Positions 19,138-27,725 of a stretch of 64,000 nucleotides of DNA are shown one piece after another. This DNA comes from Bradyrhizobium sp. SRS-191 (GTDB lineage Bacteria > Pseudomonadota > Alphaproteobacteria > Rhizobiales > Xanthobacteraceae). How positions within the stretch are numbered: position 1 is the first letter of the stretch; each line of letters opens with the position of its first letter. The translations under genes were made by a program, and so were the position numbers. Under the pieces are notes generated by a model. It was not told the origin of the DNA and made no database searches. It saw only the letters and a list, made by a program, of their open reading frames with translations. The stretch covers positions 310,001-374,000 of the forward strand of contig NZ_JANBVS010000005.1 in NCBI RefSeq assembly GCF_024586915.1, read 5' to 3'.

Positions 19138-19559
19138 GATTGACCCCGAAATCCACCTCTATCCCCGGGTGCCCACGGGAACAAGCTGAAGGAACTGTCG
19201 ATCGCGCCCGAAATTTTTGGAACCTTTTCCGAGTAGTTGCGTTTAGCCGCGCCGTTGCATCCCGCGGAACTCGTGTTGCCGTCGGACGGAAAGTGGTTCC
19301 GCTCCCACATATGCAGGCAGCCGGCGCCGCCGGGCCGCTAAAGCCGCAGATCACTCATGGCGGCGGCTTGGATGCAGGGGATCGAAGCGCCCTGCGCGAA
19401 AGGCGCCATGTAGGAGTCTTGCTTGTCACGCGCCTGCTTTCGAGCCACGCGTAGCTTGGCACCATCGAGCCTCTCGCCCGATATCCGCACACGAGAGCAA
19501 CGGAGATGAACCTCTAATCGAGGGGCATCTCGTCCTAATCAGATGATAGCCTGAGTGGC
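19138..19559. other. Intergenic region between gor and the HWE kinase gene
   Basis: About 420 nt upstream of the kinase gene (minus strand) and downstream of gor. No open frame with coding character is visible. A small inverted pair cctctaatcgagg lies near 19512-19524. Nothing else is recognised. Confidence 0.5.
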
Positions 19560-20945
19560 CTACTCGGCCGCCTGTCGGACATGCCGCTCGGTCACCGTGC
19601 GCATCGTGACGAGTTCCTCGGCGGCGGAGGGATGCAGGGCGACGGTGGCGTCGAAGTCGGCCTTGGTCGCCTTCATCTTGATGGCGATGGCGACGGCTTG
19701 GGTGATCTCGGCGGCCATGTCGCCGACGATGTGGCAGCCGAGCACGCGGTCAGTCGCGCCGTCGACGACGAGCTTCATCAGCACGCGCGTGTCGCGGCCG
19801 GACATCGTCGCCTTGATCGGGCGGAAACTGGTCTTGTAGATATCGACGCGGTCGTAGAGCTCGCGCGCCTGGGTCTCCGTCAGACCGACGGTGCCGACCT
19901 CGGGCTGGCTGAACACGGCGGTCGGGATATCGGCATGATCGACGCGCACGGTCTTGCCGCCGAACACGGTGTCCGCGAAGGCGTGACCCTCGCGGATCGC
20001 GACCGGTGTCAGGTTGAAGCGGTGGGTGACGTCGCCGATCGCATAGATGCTCGGCACCGAGCTCTGCGAGAACGCATCGACTGCGATGCCGCCATTCCGT
20101 GGATTCATCGCGACGCCGGCCTTCTCCAGGCCCAGATTGGCGACCGCCGGATGACGGCCGATCGCGAACATCACCTTGTCGGAGGCGATGCTGGAGCCGT
20201 TCGACAGATGCGTCGTGTAGTCCTTGCCGTGCTGGTCGACGCTCTTGACCGTGCAGCCGGTCAGGATGGTGATGCCTTCCTTCTCCATCTCCGAGCGGAC
20301 ATGCTTACGGACATCCTCGTCGAAGCCGCGCAGGATGTTGTCGCCGCGATAGACCACGGTAACGTCGGAGCCGAAATTGGCGAAGATGCAGGCGAATTCG
20401 AGCGCGATGTAGCCGCCGCCCTGGATCACGATCCGGCGCGGCAGCTCCTCGAGGTGAAACGCCTCGTTGGAGGAGATGACGTGCTCGATGCCCGGAATCG
20501 GCGTGCCGTGATTGGGCGCGCCACCGGTCGCGATCAGGATGTATTTCGCAGTGACCGTCTCGCCGGTGCCGAGACGCACCGTGTGCGCATCCTCGATCGT
20601 CGCTCGGGTCTTGACGACGCGGGCGCCCGACTTCTCGACATTGGCGGTATAGGCCGCCTCGAGCCGCGCGATCTCCTTGTCCTTGTTGGCGATCAGCGTC
20701 TTCCAGTCGAACGAGGCCTGTGGAATCGTCCAGCCGAAGCCGGCGGCGTCGGCGATCTCCTGGCGGACATGCGAGCCGATCACGAACAGCTTCTTGGGCA
20801 CGCAGCCGCGGATCACGCAGGTGCCGCCCATGCGGTATTCCTCGGCGACAACAACGCGTGCGCCATAGCCGGCCGCGATGCGGGCGGCGCGCACGCCCCC
20901 CGAGCCACCACCGATCACGAACAGGTCGACGTCGAATTCAGCCAT
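19560..20945 (-). CDS. gor: Glutathione-disulfide reductase
   Basis: This 461-residue flavoprotein reduces glutathione disulfide with NADPH and keeps the cytoplasm reduced. It has the FAD-binding GGGSGGVRAARIAAGYGA at the front, the redox-active disulfide GGTCVIRGCVPKK, the NADPH site VIQGGGYIALEFACIF, the second FAD motif IYAIGDVTHRFNLTPVA and the C-terminal active-site His/Glu in ALHPSAAEELVTMR. I start it at ATG 20945 (MAEFDVD), behind GGGGGAGAG; a longer frame reaches 20969. A DUF2059 gene ends 30 nt upstream, and rpiA precedes that, so a small minus-strand operon is likely. Confidence 0.95.
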   Translation of the reverse strand: MAEFDVDLFVIGGGSGGVRAARIAAGYGARVVVAEEYRMGGTCVIRGCVPKKLFVIGSHVRQEIADAAGFGWTIPQASFDWKTLIANKDKEIARLEAAYTANVEKSGARVVKTRATIEDAHTVRLGTGETVTAKYILIATGGAPNHGTPIPGIEHVISSNEAFHLEELPRRIVIQGGGYIALEFACIFANFGSDVTVVYRGDNILRGFDEDVRKHVRSEMEKEGITILTGCTVKSVDQHGKDYTTHLSNGSSIASDKVMFAIGRHPAVANLGLEKAGVAMNPRNGGIAVDAFSQSSVPSIYAIGDVTHRFNLTPVAIREGHAFADTVFGGKTVRVDHADIPTAVFSQPEVGTVGLTETQARELYDRVDIYKTSFRPIKATMSGRDTRVLMKLVVDGATDRVLGCHIVGDMAAEITQAVAIAIKMKATKADFDATVALHPSAAEELVTMRTVTERHVRQAAE

Positions 20946-20975
20946 CTCTCCCCCGACCTGTCCTTGCAACCAGCC

Positions 20976-21503
20976 TCAGATCGGCTTGTTGCGCTTGCGC
21001 ATCTCGGCGCGGAACTGCGCGGTCACCGTATCGGAGAACTCCGCAGCCCACTGGTTCATCGACTGCATGCTCATCTGGATCGCCTTGGGCTCCGCCGCAA
21101 GCAGCTTCTGGCCGATCGGCGACTTATAGAAGGTGACGAGGTTGGCGATCTCGGCGTCGCTGAACTCGTTGCAGTAGATCTGCGCCATCTTCTCGCCGAT
21201 CTCCTTTTCCTTGCCGGCATAGGTCTGCGCGACCATCACGGCGACCTCGTCGAGATCCTTCTGGTAGTTGAGATTGGACTGCAGCAGCGCCTGCTTGGTC
21301 TGCTGCACGATGCCCGGAACGGCATTGGCGTACATTGCAGCCGCATTCTTCATCGCCAGAATCTCGCGCGCGCCGGCCATGCAGGCGGCCGAGGCCGGCT
21401 TCAGTGCCGGTGCCTGGGCCTGCGCCTGCGCGGCAGCCGGACTGGCCGAAGCCAGAGCCAGCACGACGCCGGCGGCCGGCAAGATTCTGAACACGCTCTT
21501 CAT
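20976..21503 (-). CDS. DUF2059 secreted protein
   Basis: The 175-residue protein has a clear signal peptide (AAGVVLALASASPAAAQA) and a helical mature part of the DUF2059 type, with the C-terminal hallmark IANLVTFYKSPIGQKLLAAEP. Family members are periplasmic and of unknown function, often encoded near redox or ribose-phosphate genes in Bradyrhizobium relatives. The start ATG at 21503 follows CAGGAGAC. It sits between rpiA and gor on the same strand. Confidence 0.88.
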   Translation of the reverse strand: MKSVFRILPAAGVVLALASASPAAAQAQAQAPALKPASAACMAGAREILAMKNAAAMYANAVPGIVQQTKQALLQSNLNYQKDLDEVAVMVAQTYAGKEKEIGEKMAQIYCNEFSDAEIANLVTFYKSPIGQKLLAAEPKAIQMSMQSMNQWAAEFSDTVTAQFRAEMRKRNKPI

Positions 21504-21551
21504 TCCAAGTCTCCTGTGAGATTGCGGCCCAAAGCGCAGGTCGTGCTGCGC

Positions 21552-22244
21552 TCAAGGCCGCTGGATAACGCGAATTCCCTGTGCGCCTGCCAGGATCGCC
21601 GTGCTGCCGAGGCCGATGAACAGCCCGTGCTCCACCACGCCCGGAATTGCGCTCAAAAGGCCCGCCAGACGCGGGGGATCCTCGATCTCCCCCAGGCGAA
21701 CATCGACAATCCAGTGGCCGCCATCGGTGACGAAAACGTGGCCATCTGCGGACTTGCGCAAGCTCATTGGCCCGGACACGCCGGCCTTGACGAAGGCTTC
21801 GCTGATCTCGCGCTGCGTCGCGGCGAGGCCGAACGGGATCACCTCGATCGGCAGCGGGAATCGGCCGAGCCGGCTGACCCATTTGCTCTCGTCGGCGATC
21901 ACGATCATGCGACCAGAGGCGCTGGCGACGATCTTCTCGCGCAGCAGCGCGCCGCCGCCGCCCTTGATCAGATCGAGCGCCGGATTGATCTCGTCGGCGC
22001 CATCGATGGTGATGTCGAGCCGGTCGATCTCGTCGAGCGTGGTCAGCGGCACGCCGCAGGCCTCGGCCTGCGCCCGCGTGGCTTCCGAGGTCGGCACGCC
22101 GACGATCTTCATCCCGGCCCGCACCTTCTCGCCGAGCAGGTCGACGAAATGCTTGGCGGTCGAGCCGGTGCCGAGGCCGAGCCGCATGCCGCTCTCGACC
22201 TCCTCCAGCGCGCGCGCCGCCGCCTGCCGTTTCAGTGCGTCCAT
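21552..22244 (-). CDS. rpiA: Ribose-5-phosphate isomerase A
   Basis: RpiA interconverts ribose-5-phosphate and ribulose-5-phosphate in the pentose phosphate and Calvin cycles. The 230-residue product has the phosphate loop [16 protein letters not shown], the substrate and catalytic Asp motif [17 protein letters not shown], and [13 protein letters not shown] with the general-base Glu and Lys. The start at ATG 22244 (MDALKRQ) gives the normal length; an open frame upstream has no family match. It is first in the likely rpiA-DUF2059-gor run and is divergent from gph. Confidence 0.95.
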   Translation of the reverse strand: MDALKRQAAARALEEVESGMRLGLGTGSTAKHFVDLLGEKVRAGMKIVGVPTSEATRAQAEACGVPLTTLDEIDRLDITIDGADEINPALDLIKGGGGALLREKIVASASGRMIVIADESKWVSRLGRFPLPIEVIPFGLAATQREISEAFVKAGVSGPMSLRKSADGHVFVTDGGHWIVDVRLGEIEDPPRLAGLLSAIPGVVEHGLFIGLGSTAILAGAQGIRVIQRP

Positions 22245-22425
22245 ATCGACCAAGACACCCGCCCCTCGGATGGACCCCCACCGGGCGGGGGCCGAAAACC
22301 GGCGCATATCTAGCGGTGTTTTGCCGCAAGGCCTAGCTCTTGCTGGCTCCCCACGGTCACGAAATCGGACAAAAAGCTGGTCCAGCCCTCTTGCAAGGGC
22401 GAGGGCTGCCCGGTAGCGGATACCG

Positions 22426-23112
22426 ATGCCCATCTCCAGCACCATCGTCTTCGATCTCGACGGCACCCTGGTCGACACGGCGCCGGACCTCATCAACGCG
22501 TTGAACCATATCCTGCAGCGCGAAGGGCTGCGGCCGGTTCCGCTGGCCTCCGCCCGCAAGATGATCGGGCATGGCGCACGCAAGCTGCTGGAGCGCGGCC
22601 TCGAAGCCGAGGGCCGCTTCGCCAGCCCTTCGGACATGGACCGCCTCACGGCCGATTTCATCGCCTTTTACGCCGAGAACATCGCGATCGAATCACGCCC
22701 GTTCGAGGGGCTGGAGGCGGCGCTCGACGAGCTCGCCGGCCGCGGCTGCCAGTTTGCGGTCTGCACCAACAAGCTGGAATGGCTGTCCAAGCGCCTGCTC
22801 GACCAGCTCGGACTCACCTCCCGCTTCGCCGCGATCTGCGGCGCGGACACCTTCGGCGTCGCCAAGCCCGATCCCGTGATCCTGCGTCAGACCATCGCAC
22901 AGGCCGGCGGCGAGATCGGCGCCGCGATCATGGTCGGCGATGCCGGAACCGATGTCGGCGCCGCGCGCCGGGCCGGTGTGCCGGTGATCGGCTGCACCTT
23001 CGGCTACACCGACGTGCCCATCGCGGAGCTCAACCCTGACCACCTGATCGACCACATGCGTGAGTTGCCGGCCGCGGTCGCCGCTCTCGGACCGTCGCTC
23101 AAGATCGGCTGA
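22426..23112 (+). CDS. gph: Phosphoglycolate phosphatase (HAD superfamily)
   Basis: The 228-residue HAD hydrolase begins with the nucleophile motif [15 protein letters not shown] (about residues 8-22), then motif [10 protein letters not shown], motif III lysine in GVAKPDP and the acidic motif [18 protein letters not shown]. The helical cap carries [17 protein letters not shown], typical of Gph. The enzyme removes phosphate from 2-phosphoglycolate made during DNA repair or by Rubisco oxygenation. It is divergent from rpiA with about 180 nt between them. Confidence 0.9.
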   Translation: MPISSTIVFDLDGTLVDTAPDLINALNHILQREGLRPVPLASARKMIGHGARKLLERGLEAEGRFASPSDMDRLTADFIAFYAENIAIESRPFEGLEAALDELAGRGCQFAVCTNKLEWLSKRLLDQLGLTSRFAAICGADTFGVAKPDPVILRQTIAQAGGEIGAAIMVGDAGTDVGAARRAGVPVIGCTFGYTDVPIAELNPDHLIDHMRELPAAVAALGPSLKIG

Positions 23113-23357
23113 GCGGAGCGCGGCCGGGACGGCGAGGTCGCGGCGGGCCTCCCCCGGGTCGAGAGCCGCCCCGCGAGCTTGGGATTCCACAGCCGCATCC
23201 CGCTCTAACCGTCTGTCCCCGCAACAAAAAGACACACGATCCGGAGTCTCAACGTTCTGTTGAGAATAGGGTTGACCGCAGTTGCGCCGCTGTTCTGACG
23301 CTCCTATGGTCGCCTTGGGATTGCGGCCGATGGCCGCAGGGTTGTGGGGCGGACATC

Positions 23358-23843
23358 ATGATGCGGCGTGTCATCGCAATTGCGGTTGCGGGAGCCGGCT
23401 TGGCCGGTTGCTCGTCCTTCTCCATGGACAGCTTCAAGATGGCGGCGCCGGAGGTTCCCGTGCAGCTCGAGTCCGTGCCGCCCGGTGCCGAGGCCAAGAC
23501 GTCGATGGGGCAGTCCTGCCGGACCCCCTGCACGGTCCAGGTGCCGGCGCCCGATGCCGGCTTCAGCGTCACCTTCACGATGGATAAATACCTGCCGGCG
23601 ACGGTCCCGGTGCAGGTGATCCGCAACTCCGGCGATTTCAACTCGTCGCCGCCGGTGGTGATGGATCCAAACCCGGTCGTGGCCGAGCTGCAGCCGGCGC
23701 CGGGCGCGCCGCCGAAGGCCGTCAAGCACATGCGGCCGAAGAAGCCAAAGCCGCAGAAAGCCGCGGCAGCGCCGGCCGCCGCCGCGCCCGCGACGACCGG
23801 GTCTGCGTTCCCCGCCCCGATTCCCGGCGCCGCCCGCCAATAG
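23358..23843 (+). CDS. Putative lipoprotein with PEGA-like domain
   Basis: The 161-residue product has a lipoprotein signal: a hydrophobic run ending in the lipobox LAGC at about residue 17. The mature part includes VQLESVPPGAEAKTSMGQSC and TPCTVQVPAPDAGFSVTFTM, which follows the pattern of PEGA surface-layer domains with a likely disulfide. A proline, alanine and lysine-rich tail (KKPKPQKAAAAPAAA) probably spans peptidoglycan. Similar lipoproteins are widespread in Bradyrhizobium relatives; role unknown. Confidence 0.8.
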   Translation: MMRRVIAIAVAGAGLAGCSSFSMDSFKMAAPEVPVQLESVPPGAEAKTSMGQSCRTPCTVQVPAPDAGFSVTFTMDKYLPATVPVQVIRNSGDFNSSPPVVMDPNPVVAELQPAPGAPPKAVKHMRPKKPKPQKAAAAPAAAAPATTGSAFPAPIPGAARQ

Positions 23844-23991
23844 GCCTCCTTCGCGTGCAGCGCAGCAACGACGGCGCGGCCTCCGCGATTGTGAGCCGCG
23901 CGGATCATGATTAGATTGCCTTGTAACTGACATCCGGCCGTGCGCTTCACGCGGTCGCCGCGTGGCATCGCCGCCATCTGCAAGGCCTTCC

Positions 23992-25023
23992 ATGACCGCT
24001 GAGACGTCTGACGACACCGCCCTGACGCGCCCGATGACCGACCCGTTCGGCCGTCGCATCAGCTATCTGCGCGTCTCCGTGACCGATCGCTGCGATCTGC
24101 GCTGCTTCTACTGCATGTCCGAGGACATGACCTTCCTGCCGAAGGCCGACCTGCTGACACTCGAAGAACTCGACCGGCTCTGCTCGGCCTTCATCCACAA
24201 GGGCGTGAAGAAGCTCAGGCTGACCGGCGGCGAGCCGCTAGTCCGGCGCAACGTCATGGGCCTGGTGCGGTCGCTGTCGCGGCATCTCAGGAGCGGTGCG
24301 CTCAACGAGCTGACGATGACGACCAATGCGACCCAGCTCGCCAAATATGCGTCCGAGCTCGCTGATTGCGGCGTCCGCCGCATCAACGTCTCGCTCGACA
24401 CGCTCGATGCCGACAAGTTCCGCACCATCACCCGCTGGGGCGATCTCGACCGCGTGCTCGCCGGCATCGACGCCGCGCAGGCCGCCGGCATCGCGGTGAA
24501 GATCAACGCCGTCGCGCTCAAGAGCATGAACGAGGACGAGATCCCCTCGCTGATCGACTGGGCGCACGGCAAGGGCATGGCGCTGACCTTGATCGAGGTG
24601 ATGCCGATGGGCGAGATCGGCGAAGGCCGCATCGACCAGTATCTGCCGCTGTCGCTGCTGCGCAGCCGCCTCGCCCAGAAATACACGATGACCGATCTCG
24701 ACGAGACCACCGGCGGCCCCGCCCGCTATGTCCGCGTCGCCGAGACCGGCGGCACGATCGGCTTCATCACGCCGATGACGCATAATTTCTGCGAGAGCTG
24801 CAACCGCGTGCGCGTCACCTGCACCGGCACCTTGCACACCTGCCTCGGCCACGAGGATGCGTCCGACCTGCGCAAGCCGTTGCGGGCGTCGGCCAGCGAC
24901 GAGCAGTTGAGCGATGCGATCGACCGCGCCATCGGCCTCAAGCCGAAGGGCCACGATTTCATCATCGACCGCCGCCACAACCGGCCGAGCGTCAGCCGGC
25001 ACATGAGCGTGACCGGCGGCTGA
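23992..25023 (+). CDS. moaA: GTP 3',8-cyclase MoaA (molybdenum cofactor biosynthesis)
   Basis: MoaA is a radical-SAM enzyme that, with MoaC, turns GTP into cyclic pyranopterin monophosphate. The SAM-cluster motif is CDLRCFYC, followed by the GGE motif in [11 protein letters not shown]. The C-terminal cluster cysteines are in [20 protein letters not shown], and the protein ends in the essential GG pair (VTGG). About 343 residues, normal for the family. I start at ATG 23992 (MTAETSDD), preceded by AAGG; ATG 24034 (MTDPFGRR) is also possible. No other moa gene is nearby. Confidence 0.95.
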   Translation: MTAETSDDTALTRPMTDPFGRRISYLRVSVTDRCDLRCFYCMSEDMTFLPKADLLTLEELDRLCSAFIHKGVKKLRLTGGEPLVRRNVMGLVRSLSRHLRSGALNELTMTTNATQLAKYASELADCGVRRINVSLDTLDADKFRTITRWGDLDRVLAGIDAAQAAGIAVKINAVALKSMNEDEIPSLIDWAHGKGMALTLIEVMPMGEIGEGRIDQYLPLSLLRSRLAQKYTMTDLDETTGGPARYVRVAETGGTIGFITPMTHNFCESCNRVRVTCTGTLHTCLGHEDASDLRKPLRASASDEQLSDAIDRAIGLKPKGHDFIIDRRHNRPSVSRHMSVTGG

Positions 25024-25219
25024 TCGCAGTCGTCAACGCCCAAGGCCAGCAATCAATCAGCGCTGCAGCCAGCCGGCGGTCCGCGCGCCTCGGACGACGC
25101 GCGGTTCTCACGAGAGGAACAAATCACCGGCTTGCGGCACGGTCCGCTGCGGCGTAGCTTTCAACCTGAGATCGCACGTTCGAAAGCACGTTCCTGGTGA
25201 AACCTAGCGGGAGGCAGCG

Positions 25220-25852
25220 ATGGCAGAACCAGTCGCATGGCACCTGTCCGGTGACTATTTCGAGAATTGCAGTTGCAGCCTGCTCTGTCCGTGTCTCATG
25301 TCGGCCGCCCCTCCCCTGACTGCGCAGCCCACCGAGGGATTCTGCAATGTGCCGCTGCTGTTCCACGTCGACACCGGCCGCTATGGCGATGTCGCGCTCG
25401 ACGGCCTCAACGCCGCGGTGATGCTCCACGCGCCGGGCGTGATGGCGAACGGGGACTGGTCGATCGCGGCCTATGTCGATGAGCGCGCCGACGATCAGCA
25501 GACCGAGGCTATGGCCACGATCTTCACCGGCGCCGCCGGCGGCCCCATGGCTGCGTTCACGCCGTTGATCAGCACCAATCTCGGCGTACGCAAAGTCGCC
25601 ATCACCTTCCGGATTGACGGCAAGACGCGGTCCGCCGACATTGCTGACATCTTGCACATGTCCGTCGATCCGCTGCCGACCATGCATCCCAGCGGAGAGA
25701 TGTGGGTGAACATTGGCCATCCCGTCAGCCCGGACCGGATGGCGCTCGCGGTCGGCGCTGCGGGCAACACCTACAACGATCACGGCATGCGCTGGGACAA
25801 TTCCGGCAAGAACGGCCTGTACGCATCGATCAGCTGGACCAACCAGGCCTGA
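25220..25852 (+). CDS. DUF1326 domain protein
   Basis: The 210-residue protein matches DUF1326 from its start: WHLSGDYFENCSCSLLCPC, with a tight cysteine cluster likely to bind a metal ion, then the ALDGLNAAVML and AYVDERADDQQTEAM blocks. It has no signal peptide or membrane segment. The stop overlaps the start of the DUF2182 membrane protein by one base (TGATG), and this pairing recurs in many proteobacteria, which points to a joint function. The biochemical role is not established. Confidence 0.9.
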   Translation: MAEPVAWHLSGDYFENCSCSLLCPCLMSAAPPLTAQPTEGFCNVPLLFHVDTGRYGDVALDGLNAAVMLHAPGVMANGDWSIAAYVDERADDQQTEAMATIFTGAAGGPMAAFTPLISTNLGVRKVAITFRIDGKTRSADIADILHMSVDPLPTMHPSGEMWVNIGHPVSPDRMALAVGAAGNTYNDHGMRWDNSGKNGLYASISWTNQA

Positions 25853-26709
25853 TGCACGTGACGCAAGGCCGGCAGCCCGCCTTGCAGATGACCGATAGCG
25901 CCCTGGAAGCCGTGCTGCGGCGCGACCGCTGGATCGTCGGCGGCGCGGTCGCGATCATGGTCGCCCTGTCCTGGACCTATGTCCTCTGGCTTGCGAACGA
26001 CATGGACATGGGCGGCATGGATATGACCGGCTTTCGTATGATCCCGGCCGGCATCGGCATCATGTTGCCGGCAAGCGAGCCGTGGCACACGATCGAGTTT
26101 GCCTACGTGTTCCTGATGTGGGCGGTGATGATGGTCGGGATGATGGCGCCGTCGGCCGCGCCGATGCTCCTGATGTACGCCCGCGTGGGTCGACAGGTTC
26201 GCGCGCAGGGCCAACCATTCGCTACGACCGGCTGGTTTGCGGCCGGCTATCTGCTGGCCTGGAGCGGCTTTTCGCTGATAGCGACAGGCCTGCAATGGGG
26301 CATCGAGCGGACGGCCCTGCTTGATTCCCGGATGGCGATCGACAACCACCTGCTCGGCGCCGTCGTCCTGATCGCCGCAGGCGCCTATCAGTGGACACCA
26401 CTGAAAGGCGCCTGCCTTGTCCAATGCCAGTCGCCGCTTCTGTTCCTGATGCGCCACGGCGGCTTTCGCGGCGACCTGCAGGGCTGCCTGCTGCTGGGGC
26501 TGCGGCATGGCGGCTATTGCGTCGGCTGCTGCTGGGCTCTGATGGCGCTGCTGTTCGTCGGTGGGATCATGAGCGTGATGTGGATTGCCATCCTGACCCT
26601 GCTCGTCCTGCTTGAAAAACTGGCTCCGGCCGGACGATGGATCGCACGTGCAGCCGGCGTTGCTTGCGTTGCCGCGGGCGCCTGGATGCTGGTATTCCCA
26701 CCACAATGA
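25852..26709 (+). CDS. DUF2182 integral membrane protein (predicted metal-binding)
   Basis: The 285-residue protein has about seven membrane helices and the family hallmark MWAVMMVGMMAPSAAPMLL (about residues 88-106). It is rich in Met, His and Cys in possible metal-binding places: NDMDMGGMDMTGFRM near the start and CLVQCQSPLLFLMRHGG and HGGYCVGCCWALM later. I chose ATG 25852 because it overlaps the DUF1326 stop; the longer frame to 25702 lies inside that gene. Partner of DUF1326, possibly in metal handling (inference). Confidence 0.9.
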   Translation: MHVTQGRQPALQMTDSALEAVLRRDRWIVGGAVAIMVALSWTYVLWLANDMDMGGMDMTGFRMIPAGIGIMLPASEPWHTIEFAYVFLMWAVMMVGMMAPSAAPMLLMYARVGRQVRAQGQPFATTGWFAAGYLLAWSGFSLIATGLQWGIERTALLDSRMAIDNHLLGAVVLIAAGAYQWTPLKGACLVQCQSPLLFLMRHGGFRGDLQGCLLLGLRHGGYCVGCCWALMALLFVGGIMSVMWIAILTLLVLLEKLAPAGRWIARAAGVACVAAGAWMLVFPPQ

Positions 26710-26847
26710 CGCCCAGCGGCGCGCCTCAGGTCGTCGCGAAAAACGCGACTGGCTCTTGGCATTGGATATCGGGGACATGGTAAGCAGGCCGCCAGCAAGG
26801 CGACTCTGTCGCCTGGATTGTCGCAATCAAACTGACGCGAGACGCTC

Positions 26848-27528
26848 GTGCTCCCCTGGAAACTGATCGACACCGCAGACGTGCCGGGCGGCGGCGAGCC
26901 GCTGCGGCTGATGCAGCGCGGCCGCGAGTTCTCGATCAAGCTCGGCTCGAACGAACTGATGAGCAGCCGTCTCTACGGCTCCGAGGAGGCGCTCGCAACG
27001 TTGAGCTGCGCCCGCCTCAAGGACCGCCCTGCCCCGCATCTGCTGATCGGCGGCCTCGGCATGGGCTTCACCTTGCGCGCGGCGTTGAAGGTGCTGGGAC
27101 CGCAGGCGCGCGTCACCGTCGCCGAGCTGGTGCCCGCGGTGATCGCCTGGGCGCGCGGGCCGATGGCTGAACTCTCCGGCGACAGCCTGGCCGATCCGCG
27201 CGTCGACATCCGCGAGGGCGATGTCGTGAAGCTGATCGCGGCCGCGCGAGGCAGCTACGATGCGATCCTGCTCGACGTCGACAATGGTCCGCAGGGCCTG
27301 ACGCGCGAGTCCAATGACGCACTGTATGATCCCTCGGGCCTGCGCACGGCCTTCACGGCGCTGCGCCCCGGCGGCCTGCTCGCCGTGTGGTCGTCACATC
27401 CCGACGACCGCTTCGCCCCGCGCCTGCGCAAATCCGGCTTCACCGCCGAGGAGATCAAGATCCGCGCTACGGGGCGCGGTGGCGGCGGCGCCCGTCACGT
27501 GATCTGGATTGCGACCAGGCCGGCGTAG
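26848..27528 (+). CDS. Spermidine synthase-like methyltransferase-fold protein
   Basis: The 226-residue product has the Rossmann-type fold of spermidine synthases: LIGGLGMGFTLRAALKVL as the nucleotide-binding loop, VTVAELVPAVIAWARG, and the DAILLDVDNGP segment in place of the aminopropyltransferase catalytic Asp region. It lacks the N-terminal beta-domain and the usual gate-keeping residues, so it may be a methyltransferase-like relative rather than a true polyamine enzyme. Start is GTG at 26848. It is the last GC-rich gene before the AT-rich island. Confidence 0.8.
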   Translation: MLPWKLIDTADVPGGGEPLRLMQRGREFSIKLGSNELMSSRLYGSEEALATLSCARLKDRPAPHLLIGGLGMGFTLRAALKVLGPQARVTVAELVPAVIAWARGPMAELSGDSLADPRVDIREGDVVKLIAAARGSYDAILLDVDNGPQGLTRESNDALYDPSGLRTAFTALRPGGLLAVWSSHPDDRFAPRLRKSGFTAEEIKIRATGRGGGGARHVIWIATRPA

Positions 27529-27652
27529 ACCCGAATAAGGTTGCCCGCAAAGCCCCCCTCACACTTACGATTGCGGTAAATTTGCACTCCCCTCCCCAAC
27601 CAGGGAGAGATTACGTGACCGCATCATCACCATCCTAAAGATGCGTTTTCGT

Positions 27653-27680
27653 TTGACACGACTGAGTGCAAAGCTAATCT
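27653..27680 (+). promoter_or_regulatory. Putative sigma-70-type promoter of the TIR-like gene
   Basis: A perfect TTGACA (27653-27658) is followed after 16 nt by TAATCT (27675-27680), a weak -10. Transcription would start near 27687, about 40 nt before the TTG start codon. The region is AT-rich, so the -10 assignment is uncertain. Confidence 0.4.
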
Positions 27681-27725
27681 TAGAGACAAATTTTATTAGT
27701 TTAAAAATATTCTTGGGGCACCAAA

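Noticed and set aside
19581-22313. Very long open frame (over 900 codons) on the plus strand opposite gor, the DUF2059 gene and rpiA
   Set aside because: It is the mirror of three real minus-strand genes in GC-rich DNA; its product is rich in Asp, Arg, His and Gly with no domain.
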